From Anaerolineae bacterium (GTDB taxonomy: Bacteria; Chloroflexota; Anaerolineae; DRVO01): 64,000 nucleotides of DNA. The DNA lies in the NCBI GenBank assembly GCA_013178015.1, contig JABLXR010000018.1, positions 55,864-119,863 of the forward strand, in the 5' to 3' direction. Under the pieces are notes generated by a model. The model was not told the DNA's origin and ran no database searches. It saw nothing but the letters and a program-made list of their open reading frames with translations. Made by a program: the position numbers and the translations under genes. Shown in pieces: positions 51,818 to 60,258 of this stretch (within the stretch, counting starts at the first letter, position 1; each line of letters begins with the position of its first letter).

Positions 51818-51865
51818 ATCTCTCCCCCAGGTCTAGTGCACTCCGGGCTCCATGGCGCATCTAGA

Positions 51866-51902
51866 GGCTCCGGTCCCCGTGCCGTCCTCGGGGACCGGAG
51901 CC
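51866..51902 (-). other. Strong hairpin between binding-protein and permease genes
   Basis: GGCTCCGGTCCCC and GGGGACCGGAGCC form a perfect 13-bp stem with an 11-nt loop, 28 bp after the binding-protein stop. Such hairpins often stabilise the binding-protein mRNA and limit read-through to the permeases. Confidence 0.7.
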
Positions 51903-51930
51903 CCAGATATCCCTCAGCGGGACAGGGGCG

Positions 51931-53304
51931 CTAGCTGAACAGTTCGTTGACCGCGGCCGCCATGGACGTTAGGCCCTCCTCTACGCCCACACGTCCCTCA
52001 AAGATCTCCGTCTGCCACTCGCCTGTGGGCTTCATCATCTCGCCCCAAGTGACCGTCTTGTGGGTGGGCAGCGGGGTGGTCCACTGCTGCACCTTGAAGG
52101 CCGCCTGCCGGTTCGACGGGCCGAGCGCGGGATCGTAGTACAGCTCGGCAGAGTCATTGCGAATGGGGGCGAGCACGTTGGCTTTGGCCAAGATGTCTTG
52201 CGATTCCTTGGTCAGATAGTGGGTCATCAAGGCCCAGGTCTGCTCTCTGGCCTTGCTGTCCTTGTTGATGACCAAGCCGACCACGTTGGTTGTGCCACCA
52301 TTCCCGCCCGTCGTGGGCGACTTGGGGAGAATGGCGATGTTATAGGTGAAGTCGGTGAGTTGCTCGTTAAGGGTCTTCATCACCCAGCTTCCACCTGGCA
52401 GTGTGGCCAGTTTGCCGGTCATGAACATGGAGCGGGTGCCTTCGGCCTGTAGGGCCTCAGGACTAGGCGAGACCTTGTCCACCAGGCGCATGTCGGTGAG
52501 GAACTGCCACGCCTCGACCGATGCCGGCTCGTCAATGATGCACTTGGTGGAGTCGGAGTTGAGGAAATCGCCTCCGTTGCCACGCACGAAGTTGAGCCAA
52601 CCGGTCTCGATCCCTTCAGTGCTCTGGCCGCCCCACATGGTCACGGTGTCGCCGTCACGCTGGGTGAGGGCGTTGGCGTACTCGCGCCATTGGTTCCAGT
52701 CGAAGTCGTCTTCGATTTCCGCGATGGGAGTGAGGCCCTGCTCCTTGATGTAGTCCTCGTTGTAGTAGAGGACGACGGTGGTATACATGTAGGGCAGACC
52801 GTAGTTCTTGCCCTCAAACTTGTAGAAATCAATGGCGGCCTGCCAGGAGTTGGCCAGATTGTCCTGCATTTCGGGGTCGGCCGCGACCATCGGGTCCAGA
52901 TCCACCAGAATCCCCTTGCTGGCCCACGACCAGTAGTTCACGTTGTTCATGAAGTACATATCCGGACCGGCACCACCCGCCAGTGCGGTCTGCAGCTTGG
53001 TCCAGTAGTCGGCAGGAGCCTCGTTGACCACCTTGATGCCAGGGTTGGCCTCGCTGAAACTGGCGGCCATCTGGTTGAGCGACTCGATCGGATCCGGCCA
53101 CCAGACCCACACCGCCAGCTCGGCCGGTGCCAGGCCGGCCGAAGGCGGCGCGGCCTCCCCCTCACTTACGGTAGTTGGCTGGGCCGCCGGTCCTGCCGGG
53201 GCAGGGGTAGCGCCACAGGCTGCCAGTGCGCCCGCGCCCAGCCCTCCCAGAGCCACGGCGCCGGCGCCTCTCAGAAACGTGCGACGACTCACTGAAGCAC
53301 CCAT
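51931..53304 (-). CDS. Sugar ABC transporter substrate-binding lipoprotein with Tat signal
   Basis: This 457-residue protein of the extracellular solute-binding family 1 binds a sugar or sugar derivative. The N-terminus MGASVSRRTFLRGAGAVAL is a twin-arginine signal, and LAAC near residue 29 gives a lipidation Cys, so it is likely Tat-exported and lipidated. The mature part has the typical SFSEANPGIKV and WWPDPIESLNQM segments. GGAGGAAAG precedes the ATG at 53304. It sits between a uroporphyrinogen-decarboxylase-like gene and two permeases. Confidence 0.92.
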   Translation of the reverse strand: MGASVSRRTFLRGAGAVALGGLGAGALAACGATPAPAGPAAQPTTVSEGEAAPPSAGLAPAELAVWVWWPDPIESLNQMAASFSEANPGIKVVNEAPADYWTKLQTALAGGAGPDMYFMNNVNYWSWASKGILVDLDPMVAADPEMQDNLANSWQAAIDFYKFEGKNYGLPYMYTTVVLYYNEDYIKEQGLTPIAEIEDDFDWNQWREYANALTQRDGDTVTMWGGQSTEGIETGWLNFVRGNGGDFLNSDSTKCIIDEPASVEAWQFLTDMRLVDKVSPSPEALQAEGTRSMFMTGKLATLPGGSWVMKTLNEQLTDFTYNIAILPKSPTTGGNGGTTNVVGLVINKDSKAREQTWALMTHYLTKESQDILAKANVLAPIRNDSAELYYDPALGPSNRQAAFKVQQWTTPLPTHKTVTWGEMMKPTGEWQTEIFEGRVGVEEGLTSMAAAVNELFS

Positions 53305-53413
53305 CGCTTTCCTCCCTCTCTCTGACTGAAGAGCAGTCCGCTGCAGGCGCGCCTGTGGGAGTGGCTGCCCGCCGCTCCCGCGGCGCATGGCGATAGAGCC
53401 GAAGTCCGGCGGG

Positions 53414-54469
53414 CTAGAACCTGCCGGCGGCATAGGCCTCCTCGTACATGGCTACGATCCGCTCCGGCGGGGTAATGGGCTGGATGTTGTGGCAGGGACC
53501 CAGGATGAATCCACCTCCTTCCCCTAGGATGCGGATGTTGTCCCGCACTTCCTGTCGTACTTCCTCCTCGCTGCCGAAGGCGAGGGTGTACTGGTTGTCC
53601 ATGGCTCCGTGGAAGGCGATCCGATCGCCGAAATCGCGCTTCAGTCCCTCCCGCTCCATGCCCTGGCAACGCCATTGCACCGGATCGAGGACATCCATGC
53701 CCAGTTCGATAAGCTCGGGGATGATGGCACGGACGGCGCCGTCGCTGTGGGTCATCACGTATGCGCCCGCTTCGTGCGCCAGGTCCATCATGCGCCTCAT
53801 GTGGGGGAAGAAGAACTCCCGTATCTGAGCCGGGGAGAAGAGCAGGCTCTCCTGGGTGCCCATGTCCTCGGCCACGGTGGTGATGAGCACCCTACCCGGG
53901 ATCTGCTCGTAGATGCGCTGGGTGTTGATGTAGCAGAGGTCGTAGAGCTTGCCCAGGCAGTAGTGCACTATGTCCGGGCTCTCTATCAGGTCCACGTAGG
54001 CCTGCTGCTGGCCGCGCAGGTGGCAATAGGTAAGGAAGGGCTCGGAGCCGCCACCGGAGATGGGCTGGTCTTCCAGCCCCTCGATCTGCTTCGCCACCTC
54101 GGAGTAGTCCCACCAGTCGGGGTCGGGCCAGGTGTAGTTGGCCTCTATCTCCGCCAGAGTCCGGTACTGGGCCAAGGGGCCGTAGGTGCACTCCCGGTAC
54201 TTGCCGGTGCCATAGTCCACGTCGGTGTAGCGGCAGCCGAATACGTCGCCGTCGGGCGGGATGGGCGGGCCGACGTAGCGGGGCCCGGCGCCCACCATCT
54301 TGTCTATGTGCAGCCGGCGGTACATCTCCTCCAGCTCACAGCCCAGGTACGCCAGCAGGGAGTGGGTGAACTCGGAGGTGGCGCGGTAATCCAGCGGGAT
54401 GCGGTCTGGCTTCTGGCGGGTGAGTACAGCCAGCCAGCGTTCCCGCGGAGTCATCGAGTCGCGAGGCAT
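53414..54469 (-). CDS. Uroporphyrinogen decarboxylase-like / corrinoid methyltransferase-like protein
   Basis: This 351-residue TIM-barrel protein of the URO-D superfamily has segments YVMTHSDGAVRAIIPELIELGMDVLDPVQW and FILGPCHNIQPITPPERIVAMYEEA, which in this branch resemble MtaA/CmuA-type methyltransferases more than HemE. The His in HSDG and Cys in GPCHNIQ are candidate zinc ligands. Relatives often lie next to sugar ABC transporters. It leads the leftward operon; AGGAGGTG precedes the ATG. Haem synthesis is unlikely; demethylation or cleavage of an imported compound is an open possibility. Confidence 0.85.
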   Translation of the reverse strand: MPRDSMTPRERWLAVLTRQKPDRIPLDYRATSEFTHSLLAYLGCELEEMYRRLHIDKMVGAGPRYVGPPIPPDGDVFGCRYTDVDYGTGKYRECTYGPLAQYRTLAEIEANYTWPDPDWWDYSEVAKQIEGLEDQPISGGGSEPFLTYCHLRGQQQAYVDLIESPDIVHYCLGKLYDLCYINTQRIYEQIPGRVLITTVAEDMGTQESLLFSPAQIREFFFPHMRRMMDLAHEAGAYVMTHSDGAVRAIIPELIELGMDVLDPVQWRCQGMEREGLKRDFGDRIAFHGAMDNQYTLAFGSEEEVRQEVRDNIRILGEGGGFILGPCHNIQPITPPERIVAMYEEAYAAGRF

Positions 54470-54517
54470 CGCACCTCCTGCCGGCGATCGGGTAGTGACA
54501 CATGCGTGGCTAGCACC

Positions 54518-54523
54518 ATTATA
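54518..54523 (-). promoter_or_regulatory. -10 box before the URO-D-like operon
   Basis: A perfect TATAAT on the minus strand (54523-54518), about 50 bp before the gene. I could not find a good -35 at the right spacing, so an activator may be needed. Confidence 0.4.
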
Positions 54524-54561
54524 GCCGGTTGAGCTGGCCATGGGGGGCGGACTGGAGTGCC

Positions 54562-54590
54562 TTGTGAGTGACTCGGGGGTGACATATCAT
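54562..54590 (+). promoter_or_regulatory. Promoter of the response regulator gene
   Basis: TTGTGA (54562-54567), a 17-bp spacer and TATCAT (54585-54590) on the plus strand, about 40 bp before the ATG. Confidence 0.7.
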
Positions 54591-54631
54591 ACCTTCGCGG
54601 GAACCCGGAGCGACGGAGGGAGGGGCCAGCC

Positions 54632-55864
54632 ATGGCGCAAGGGCCGGTCATAGGGCGGGAGGAAGTCCGAGAGGCGCTGGACCTCCTCTACGACAACCCC
54701 AGGCTGGCGAAATGCGCTCTGGTGGAGCTCTTTCCCGACATCGCCGAACTGGAGAACCTCAACGACCGGGCCCTGCGCTTGCGGGCGGTGCTGCTGGAGG
54801 CGGTGGAGACATTGCGCCCCGTGCGGGCCGCTCCCTTCGGCTCGCGCGAGGGGCGAGCGTGCGACGTTCTGACCCTGCGCTACGTGGAGCGCATGAGCAT
54901 CGCGGACATGATGCAGGAGCTCTCGGTGGGACGGCGGCAGGTGTTCCGAGACCTGAGCCAGGCGGAGGAGAGGCTGGCGGAGGTGTTGACCACCTGGGCC
55001 GCGGCGGGGGAGCCCCTGGATGAACCGGCGCCTGAAGCGGACACCCTCTCGGGAGAGCTCGCCACTCTGGCGGCCCAACCCATGGAGGTGGGCCTGGGAG
55101 ACGTGCTTCAGGAGGCGGTGGAGATGGTGGACGCCCTGGCCCGGCGGCGGGGAACGGGGCTCAGGTACACCGGCGCCGCGGGGGAAGTGGTGGTGGCGGA
55201 CCGGGCTCTGCTCAAGCAGTTGCTGGTCCAGCTTCTCAGCCTGGCGGTGCAGTCCTCCAGCGCGGTAGACGTGGGGCTGGCTACGGGCGACGTGGGCTCG
55301 GCCGCCGTGGTCAAGATCCGCTTCTCGCCCGGGGGCGAGGAGCAGGCGGCCGGGATCGCCGAAGCGCAGCGGATCGCCGCCCACCAGGGCATCGCAGTGC
55401 AGTTCAGCCCTCGGGTGCAGGCGGATGGAGGCACCGCGGCGGGAGAGATCGCGGTGCGGCTACGCCGGCGGGAGCCACTGACCCTGCTGGTGATCGAGGA
55501 CAACCCGGGCGCAGTGGAGCTGTACCGCCGCTACTTGAGTGGTAGCTCGTGGCAGGTGCGGCATCTGGCTGACCCTCGGCTGGCCTTTGAGGTAGTGCGG
55601 CGGGACCGCCCCCACGTGGTGGTGCTGGACATAATGATGCCACGGGCGGACGGATGGTCGGTGCTCCAGGCCCTGCGCCAGAGGCCGGAGACGCGGGAGG
55701 TACCGGTGCTGCTGTGCTCGGTGGTGGAGGACCGCGAGCTGAGCGCGGTCCTTGGCGCCACCGTGTGTCTCAAGAAGCCGGTATCTCAGGGAGACTTCGT
55801 TGCAGCACTGCATCGGTGTCTGACGGGAGCTCGCCGCGGGCATTCTCCAGCACCCCGGCGATGA
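54632..55864 (+). CDS. Response regulator with sigma-4-like HTH and degenerate ATPase-like middle
   Basis: This 410-residue protein has three parts. Residues about 1-125 include RACDVLTLRYVERMSIADMMQELSVGRRQVFRDL, similar to sigma-70 region 4 helix-turn-helix. Residues about 150-285 look like a histidine-kinase ATPase fold without its nucleotide motifs. Residues about 288-400 are a receiver with LLVIEDN and the phospho-acceptor in VVVLDIMMPRADGW; the conserved Lys is in LKKP. Its 3' end overlaps, on the opposite strand, the last 95 bp of a hybrid histidine kinase. It is a likely partner of that kinase, but the output is unclear. Confidence 0.82.
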   Translation: MAQGPVIGREEVREALDLLYDNPRLAKCALVELFPDIAELENLNDRALRLRAVLLEAVETLRPVRAAPFGSREGRACDVLTLRYVERMSIADMMQELSVGRRQVFRDLSQAEERLAEVLTTWAAAGEPLDEPAPEADTLSGELATLAAQPMEVGLGDVLQEAVEMVDALARRRGTGLRYTGAAGEVVVADRALLKQLLVQLLSLAVQSSSAVDVGLATGDVGSAAVVKIRFSPGGEEQAAGIAEAQRIAAHQGIAVQFSPRVQADGGTAAGEIAVRLRRREPLTLLVIEDNPGAVELYRRYLSGSSWQVRHLADPRLAFEVVRRDRPHVVVLDIMMPRADGWSVLQALRQRPETREVPVLLCSVVEDRELSAVLGATVCLKKPVSQGDFVAALHRCLTGARRGHSPAPRR

Positions 55865-57926
55865 GTTGCAGCACTAGGCGTTGGCCGTTGGGCCGGCGGG
55901 TGCGCAGGGAGAATGTGGTCCCCCGAGCGGCCAGGTCGTCCTCTCCTGGGCTGGCCGCGGTCACCGCCACCACCGGCACGTGCCGCAGGTCGGCATCCTG
56001 GCGCAGGCGCTCCAAGGCCTCGAAGCCATTGAGTTCGGGCATCACCAGGTCCATCAGCACCAGGTCGGGCCGCTGGCGGCGGGCCCGGCGGAGGGCGTCG
56101 GCACCGCTGTAGGCCGGTACGACCTCGATGCCCGGCCGGCCCGACGCTTGCAGGGTGCGGGTGACCAGCTGTACGAAGCTCCGGTCGTCGTCGGCCACCA
56201 AGACCGAGGCCGGGCGGTCTCGCTCCAGGAAGCGGTCCAGTACCTCCAGCAGAGACTCGGCAGACACGGGCTTTCCCAGCATGCCGTCGAAACGATCGTG
56301 GCCCGATAGCCATCGGATGCTGGGAAGGACGCAGTGGATAAGCGGCACCCCAGCAAGCGCCGTTTCGGCGGGCAGCGGATCGATGCTGTCAGGGGCCACG
56401 TTGACGATGGCGGCGATGGGTCGTACGTCGACGACCTGCCGGGCGGCCTCGTTGCAGGAGTCTACCCGTACGAACTCATAGCCACCCAACTGACGCTCCA
56501 AGTAGGCGGCGGCCACGCCGTCATCGTCCACCACTAGCACTCGGGGACGGGAGGACGGGCGAGGGAGGGCGCCGGAGCTTCGTACGACTGAGCGGGCGGT
56601 GGTCTTGTCCATCAGGGGGAGGGCGAAGTAGAAGGTGCTACCCTTGCCTTCCTCGCTGCGCACCCACATCCGGCCCCCGTGCAGGTGGACGAAGCGCCTA
56701 GCGATGGCCAGACCCAGTCCCTTGCCGGGATCTTCACCCTCCTTGGGGCGCCCGACCTGCAGGAACTCATCGAATATGCCTTCTAGCTGGTCGGGCGCGA
56801 TGCCCCGCCCGGTGTCGGCGACAGAGATGACTACCTCGTTGCCCTCGACTACCGCGGACACGGTGACAGAGCCGGCGTCGGTGAACCGGATGGCGTTGGT
56901 GATCAGATTGAAGAGGACCTGCCGAACGCGTACCGGATCAACATTCAGGTCGGGCAGCGGCTGGGCCAGGTCCTGCCTGAGGAGGATTCCTTTCTGCTGA
57001 GCCACGCTGGACAGGGTATCGAGCACCTCGCTGATGAGACTGACGGGGTTCACCTGCTCGCGCCGGATGGGCATGGCCAGGGCGTCCACGCGGGCCATGT
57101 CCACTATGTCGTTCACCAAGTCGGAGAGGTAGGCAGCGTTGCGCTGCACCTGCACCAGGTCGCGCATGAGGGCTTCGGGCCAGCCATCGAAGCCGTAGAG
57201 CTGAGGGTTGCGGTAGATGAGCTGGGCGAACCCCAAGATAACGTTGAGGGGTGTGCGGAGCTCGTGACTGAGGTTGGTGGCGAAGCGGGTCTTTAGGTCG
57301 CGCCACTCCTCTGCCTCTCGCCTGGCCACGGCGGTCTGGTAGTGGCTCTCCTCGAGGAGACGGTAAGCCAGGTCCAGCGCCTTCACCGCCTGGTTGAGCT
57401 CTCCCTGCCGTTCGCGCGCTTGCGCCACTAGGTCGTGGGCCAACCGGCTGCGTTCCCAGTGAAGCCGCAGCAAGCCGACATACTCCCCCACGCCGGCGTA
57501 GGTGACGCCCGCCACAGCCAGCAGACATACCACCAGGGGGACGGCGGCCTGTGCCAAAGGCGGGACCGCCAGCAAGAGGGGCAGGAGCACAATGGCGGAC
57601 GCCGGGGCAGCCCAGGGACCGTAGAGGAGTCCGGCGGCAACGACGGGCAGGACCAAGAGGAAGGACCAGGACGGCTGACCGCCCAGAGCTCCCCAGACGG
57701 CGGCTGCCGTGGGGACGGCGAGCAGCAGGAGGCCAGATAGACGAGCCAGACGGGAGGAGAGCGCCAGGCTGGCGCCAAGCAGGGAGGTCAGCCCTACCGA
57801 CAGAGCGAAGAGAAGCCAGTCGGTGTTGTGGCGGACCAGCACCAGCCACAGCAGCACCAGGGCCAGCCCGGCCGTCCGCTGGAGGGCACTCAGCGTTCTC
57901 TCGTAACGCTCGGCATCCACACCCAT
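55770..57926 (-). CDS. Hybrid histidine kinase with two receiver domains
   Basis: This 718-residue sensor kinase has a hydrophobic N-terminus with about five or six membrane helices (15-150), a coiled linker, the H-box FATNLSHELRTPLNVILG near residue 220, the N box and ATP-binding motifs NLITNAIRF and ADTGRGIAP with GLGLAI, then two receivers. The first receiver (VLVVDDDG) has Asn in place of the phospho-Asp (AAIVNVAP), so it is probably inactive. The second keeps MDLVMPELNG but lacks the conserved Lys-Pro pair. Its last 95 bp overlap the opposite-strand response regulator. Confidence 0.88.
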   Translation of the reverse strand: MGVDAERYERTLSALQRTAGLALVLLWLVLVRHNTDWLLFALSVGLTSLLGASLALSSRLARLSGLLLLAVPTAAAVWGALGGQPSWSFLLVLPVVAAGLLYGPWAAPASAIVLLPLLLAVPPLAQAAVPLVVCLLAVAGVTYAGVGEYVGLLRLHWERSRLAHDLVAQARERQGELNQAVKALDLAYRLLEESHYQTAVARREAEEWRDLKTRFATNLSHELRTPLNVILGFAQLIYRNPQLYGFDGWPEALMRDLVQVQRNAAYLSDLVNDIVDMARVDALAMPIRREQVNPVSLISEVLDTLSSVAQQKGILLRQDLAQPLPDLNVDPVRVRQVLFNLITNAIRFTDAGSVTVSAVVEGNEVVISVADTGRGIAPDQLEGIFDEFLQVGRPKEGEDPGKGLGLAIARRFVHLHGGRMWVRSEEGKGSTFYFALPLMDKTTARSVVRSSGALPRPSSRPRVLVVDDDGVAAAYLERQLGGYEFVRVDSCNEAARQVVDVRPIAAIVNVAPDSIDPLPAETALAGVPLIHCVLPSIRWLSGHDRFDGMLGKPVSAESLLEVLDRFLERDRPASVLVADDDRSFVQLVTRTLQASGRPGIEVVPAYSGADALRRARRQRPDLVLMDLVMPELNGFEALERLRQDADLRHVPVVAVTAASPGEDDLAARGTTFSLRTRRPNGQRLVLQLIAGVLENARGELPSDTDAVLQRSLPEIPAS

Positions 57927-57952
57927 GGCGGCACTCCTGGAGGGATGGGCCC

Positions 57953-57958
57953 ATTATA
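57953..57958 (-). promoter_or_regulatory. -10 box of the hybrid kinase gene
   Basis: A perfect TATAAT on the minus strand (57958-57953), 27 bp before the start codon. The -35 region is poor. Confidence 0.4.
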
Positions 57959-58081
57959 CCCGAGCCACGCAGGGTAGGTGCCTTCCGGTGGTGGAGGCTT
58001 GCCAACCGGATGGGAGCGGCCCACAATGGGCCTGAGAGGAAGCAAGCCTCTTCAGCCTGTGGCCCACCCGGAGAGCAGCAG

Positions 58082-59137
58082 ATGCAAGCCATCCCCAAGA
58101 CCATGAAGGCCGTCGTACTGCAGGAGCCCCATCGCCTGACGGTGGAGCAGATACCGGTGCCGGAGATCCTTCCCCATGAGATCCTGCTCAAAGTGGGGGC
58201 CTGTGCCATGTGCGGATCGGATCTCGAGGCCTACTGGGGCATCCACCCCAGCGTGAAGACGTACCCGGTGGTGCTGGGCCACGAGTTCGCTGGCACGGTG
58301 GCGGCGGTGGGATCGAAGGTGAGACGCTACAAGGTGGGCGACCGCATTTGCCACACCGGGGGCAGGGTGTGCGGCGTGTGCGAGGCCTGCGTGCGGGGCG
58401 ATCACCGGCTGTGTCCTGAGCGCAAGGGGGCTGGCTTCGCCACCAACGGTGCCTATGCCGAGTACGTGGCTCTGCTGGGAGACGACTTCTACAGCGCCCC
58501 TCTGCCCGACAGCCTGAGCATGGCCCAGGGGGCGCTGGCGCAGCCGTTCGGCATCGGCTATCACGCCGCTACTGCCAAAGCTAGAGCCCGGGCTGGGGAG
58601 ACTATCGTGGTGCAGGGGTGTGGCCCCATCGGCCTCTCGGCCATGATGGCGGCCAAGCTCAGCGGGGCTACGCTCATCTCCACAGATAAGCTGGACTACC
58701 GACTGGCCCTGGCCAGACGGTTGGGGGCAGACTACACCATCAACGTGACCGAACAGGACGCCGTGGGCTTCACCCGCCAACTGACCGGGGGAAGGGGTGT
58801 AGACACAGTGATCGAGTGCGTGGGCGGCGACCAGGATGAGACTCTGCCCCAGGCCTGCGAGATGCTGCGCAAGGAAGGCCGGCTGGTGGTGGTGGGCTCC
58901 TTTGCGCGGGATGCGGCCACCATCCGGATCATCACTTTCAAGTTTGGCCAGATGGAGATGTTTGGTTCTCAGGGCTTCCCCGAGGGCTATGGCCCTCTGC
59001 TGGATCTGATCTCCAGCGGCCGGATTGACGTGCTCCCCATGATGACCCACCAGGTGGGGCTGGATCAGGTCCCGGAAGCGATGAAGATGCTGGAGGAGAA
59101 GCGCGACAACGTGGTCAAGGTGGTCATTGAGCCCTGA
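58082..59137 (+). CDS. Zinc-dependent alcohol/polyol dehydrogenase (MDR family)
   Basis: This 351-residue medium-chain dehydrogenase has the catalytic zinc ligands in ACAMCGSD and GHEFAG, the structural zinc cluster in CGVCEACVRGDHRLC (one of the four usual cysteines is spaced differently), and a Rossmann fold (IVVQGCGPIGLSAMM). Substrates of relatives include sorbitol, threonine and galactitol. GGAGAG precedes the ATG. The last 263 bp are repeated with only synonymous changes at 59992-60254, on the far side of a toxin-antitoxin pair. Confidence 0.9.
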   Translation: MQAIPKTMKAVVLQEPHRLTVEQIPVPEILPHEILLKVGACAMCGSDLEAYWGIHPSVKTYPVVLGHEFAGTVAAVGSKVRRYKVGDRICHTGGRVCGVCEACVRGDHRLCPERKGAGFATNGAYAEYVALLGDDFYSAPLPDSLSMAQGALAQPFGIGYHAATAKARARAGETIVVQGCGPIGLSAMMAAKLSGATLISTDKLDYRLALARRLGADYTINVTEQDAVGFTRQLTGGRGVDTVIECVGGDQDETLPQACEMLRKEGRLVVVGSFARDAATIRIITFKFGQMEMFGSQGFPEGYGPLLDLISSGRIDVLPMMTHQVGLDQVPEAMKMLEEKRDNVVKVVIEP

Positions 59138-59201
59138 GCCTGAGGGCCGGCGATGGAGCGACACAGGGGGACACACTCTTCGGTTGCCCTACCTCTTACC
59201 C

Positions 59202-59245
59202 TTGACGGTTCGTCAGCTGCCTGTGATAATGGTTCCAGATTGGAA
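59202..59245 (+). promoter_or_regulatory. Promoter and operator of the second VapBC-type pair
   Basis: TTGACG (59202-59207), a 17-bp spacer and GATAAT (59225-59230) lie before the antitoxin gene. A dyad TTCCA-GAT-TGGAA (59233-59245) covers the transcript start and is a likely antitoxin operator. Confidence 0.72.
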
Positions 59246-59250
59246 TCGGA

Positions 59251-59505
59251 ATGGAGTTGTACGTGCGCACGATCACGGTGAAGAACGTACCCGGCGAGTT
59301 GTACGAGCGTCTGAAGCAGTCTGCCGAAGCCAACCGCCGAAGCATCAACAGCGAGGTCATCGTGTGTATTGAGCGCGCCCTTCGCAGCCGCCAGGTGGAC
59401 ACTGAGGCGGTCCTGGCCAGAGCGCGGAGGCTGCGCCAAGAGACGAGCGGACACCCAATTAGCGATAATGAGTTCGCGGAGGCGAAAGCGACTGGCCGCC
59501 CATGA
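59251..59505 (+). CDS. Ribbon-helix-helix antitoxin (FitA/VapB type)
   Basis: This 84-residue protein has the Arc-type fold RTITVKNVPGELYERLKQSAEANRRSINSEVIVCIERAL at 6-44, then a toxin-binding tail with LARARRLRQET. It probably represses its own promoter at the TTCCA dyad and neutralises the PIN toxin encoded next, which overlaps it as ATGA. Confidence 0.85.
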   Translation: MELYVRTITVKNVPGELYERLKQSAEANRRSINSEVIVCIERALRSRQVDTEAVLARARRLRQETSGHPISDNEFAEAKATGRP

Positions 59506-59915
59506 TAGTTGTAGACACGAACGTCATTGGTTATCTGTACCTCACAAGCGAACGGTCGGTGCAGGCAGAGCAAGCTTTTCTCAAGGATCAGCGATGGGCC
59601 GCGCCGCTGCTCTGGCGCAGCGAGTTCCGCAACGTACTGGCGATCTGCTTGCGCAGGAAGGTCCTGACTCTGGAGACGGCGCGGCAGATCATGAATGAAG
59701 CTATGGACCTGATGTCAGGTCGGGAGTATGAGGTCGTGTCGTCACACGTGCTGCACCTGGTGGCCCAGAGTACATGCTCTGCGTATGACTGTGAGTTTGT
59801 GGCTTTGGCTCAGGATCTGGGCGTGCCTCTGGTGACCGTTGACAGGCAAGTCCTAGCCCAGTTCCCCGATATTGCCCTGGAACTGGGCAGTTACGCTGCA
59901 GGTAAGGGCCGATGA
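59502..59915 (+). CDS. VapC-type PIN-domain toxin
   Basis: This 137-residue PIN ribonuclease has MIVVDTNVIGYLYL, LLWRSEFRNVLA, STCSAYDCEFVALAQDLG and LVTVDRQVL, which supply the conserved acidic residues. The start overlaps the antitoxin stop by 4 bp. The module sits exactly between a complete dehydrogenase gene and the stray 3' end of a second copy. Confidence 0.88.
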   Translation: MIVVDTNVIGYLYLTSERSVQAEQAFLKDQRWAAPLLWRSEFRNVLAICLRRKVLTLETARQIMNEAMDLMSGREYEVVSSHVLHLVAQSTCSAYDCEFVALAQDLGVPLVTVDRQVLAQFPDIALELGSYAAGKGR

Positions 59916-59991
59916 TGGCAGCCAGTGGCTGCTCCAGCGACCACGGCAGTGTGTGCTGGCCTGAAAGAAGCACTGAGTTTTGCCGTGAGAC

Positions 59992-60258
59992 AAGGAGGGC
60001 CGACTGGTGGTGGTGGGCTCCTTTGCGCGGGACGCGGCCACCATCCGGATCATCACTTTCAAGTTTGGCCAGATGGAGATGTTTGGTTCTCAGGGCTTCC
60101 CCGAGGGCTACGGCCCTCTGCTGGATCTGATCTCCAGCGGCCGGATTGACGTGCTCCCCATGATGACCCATCAGGTGGGGCTGGATCAGGTCCCGGAGGC
60201 GATGAAGATGCTGGAGGAGAAGCGAGACAACGTGGTCAAGGTGGTCATTGAGCCGTAG
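59992..60258 (+). pseudogene. 3' fragment of a second alcohol dehydrogenase gene
   Basis: 263 bp are 97 percent identical to 58871-59133: seven differences, all third-position and all synonymous (Glu, Arg, Asp, Tyr, His, Glu, Arg). The 5' three quarters of the gene are missing and the frame upstream is broken by a TGA. The pattern suggests the fragment is the tail of a homologue that was under protein-level selection until recently, not a fresh local duplication. Confidence 0.85.

Noticed and set aside
53414..54469. HemE (haem biosynthesis)
   Set aside because: The C-terminal HSDG and GPCHNIQ segments and the sugar-transport context fit the methyltransferase-like branch.
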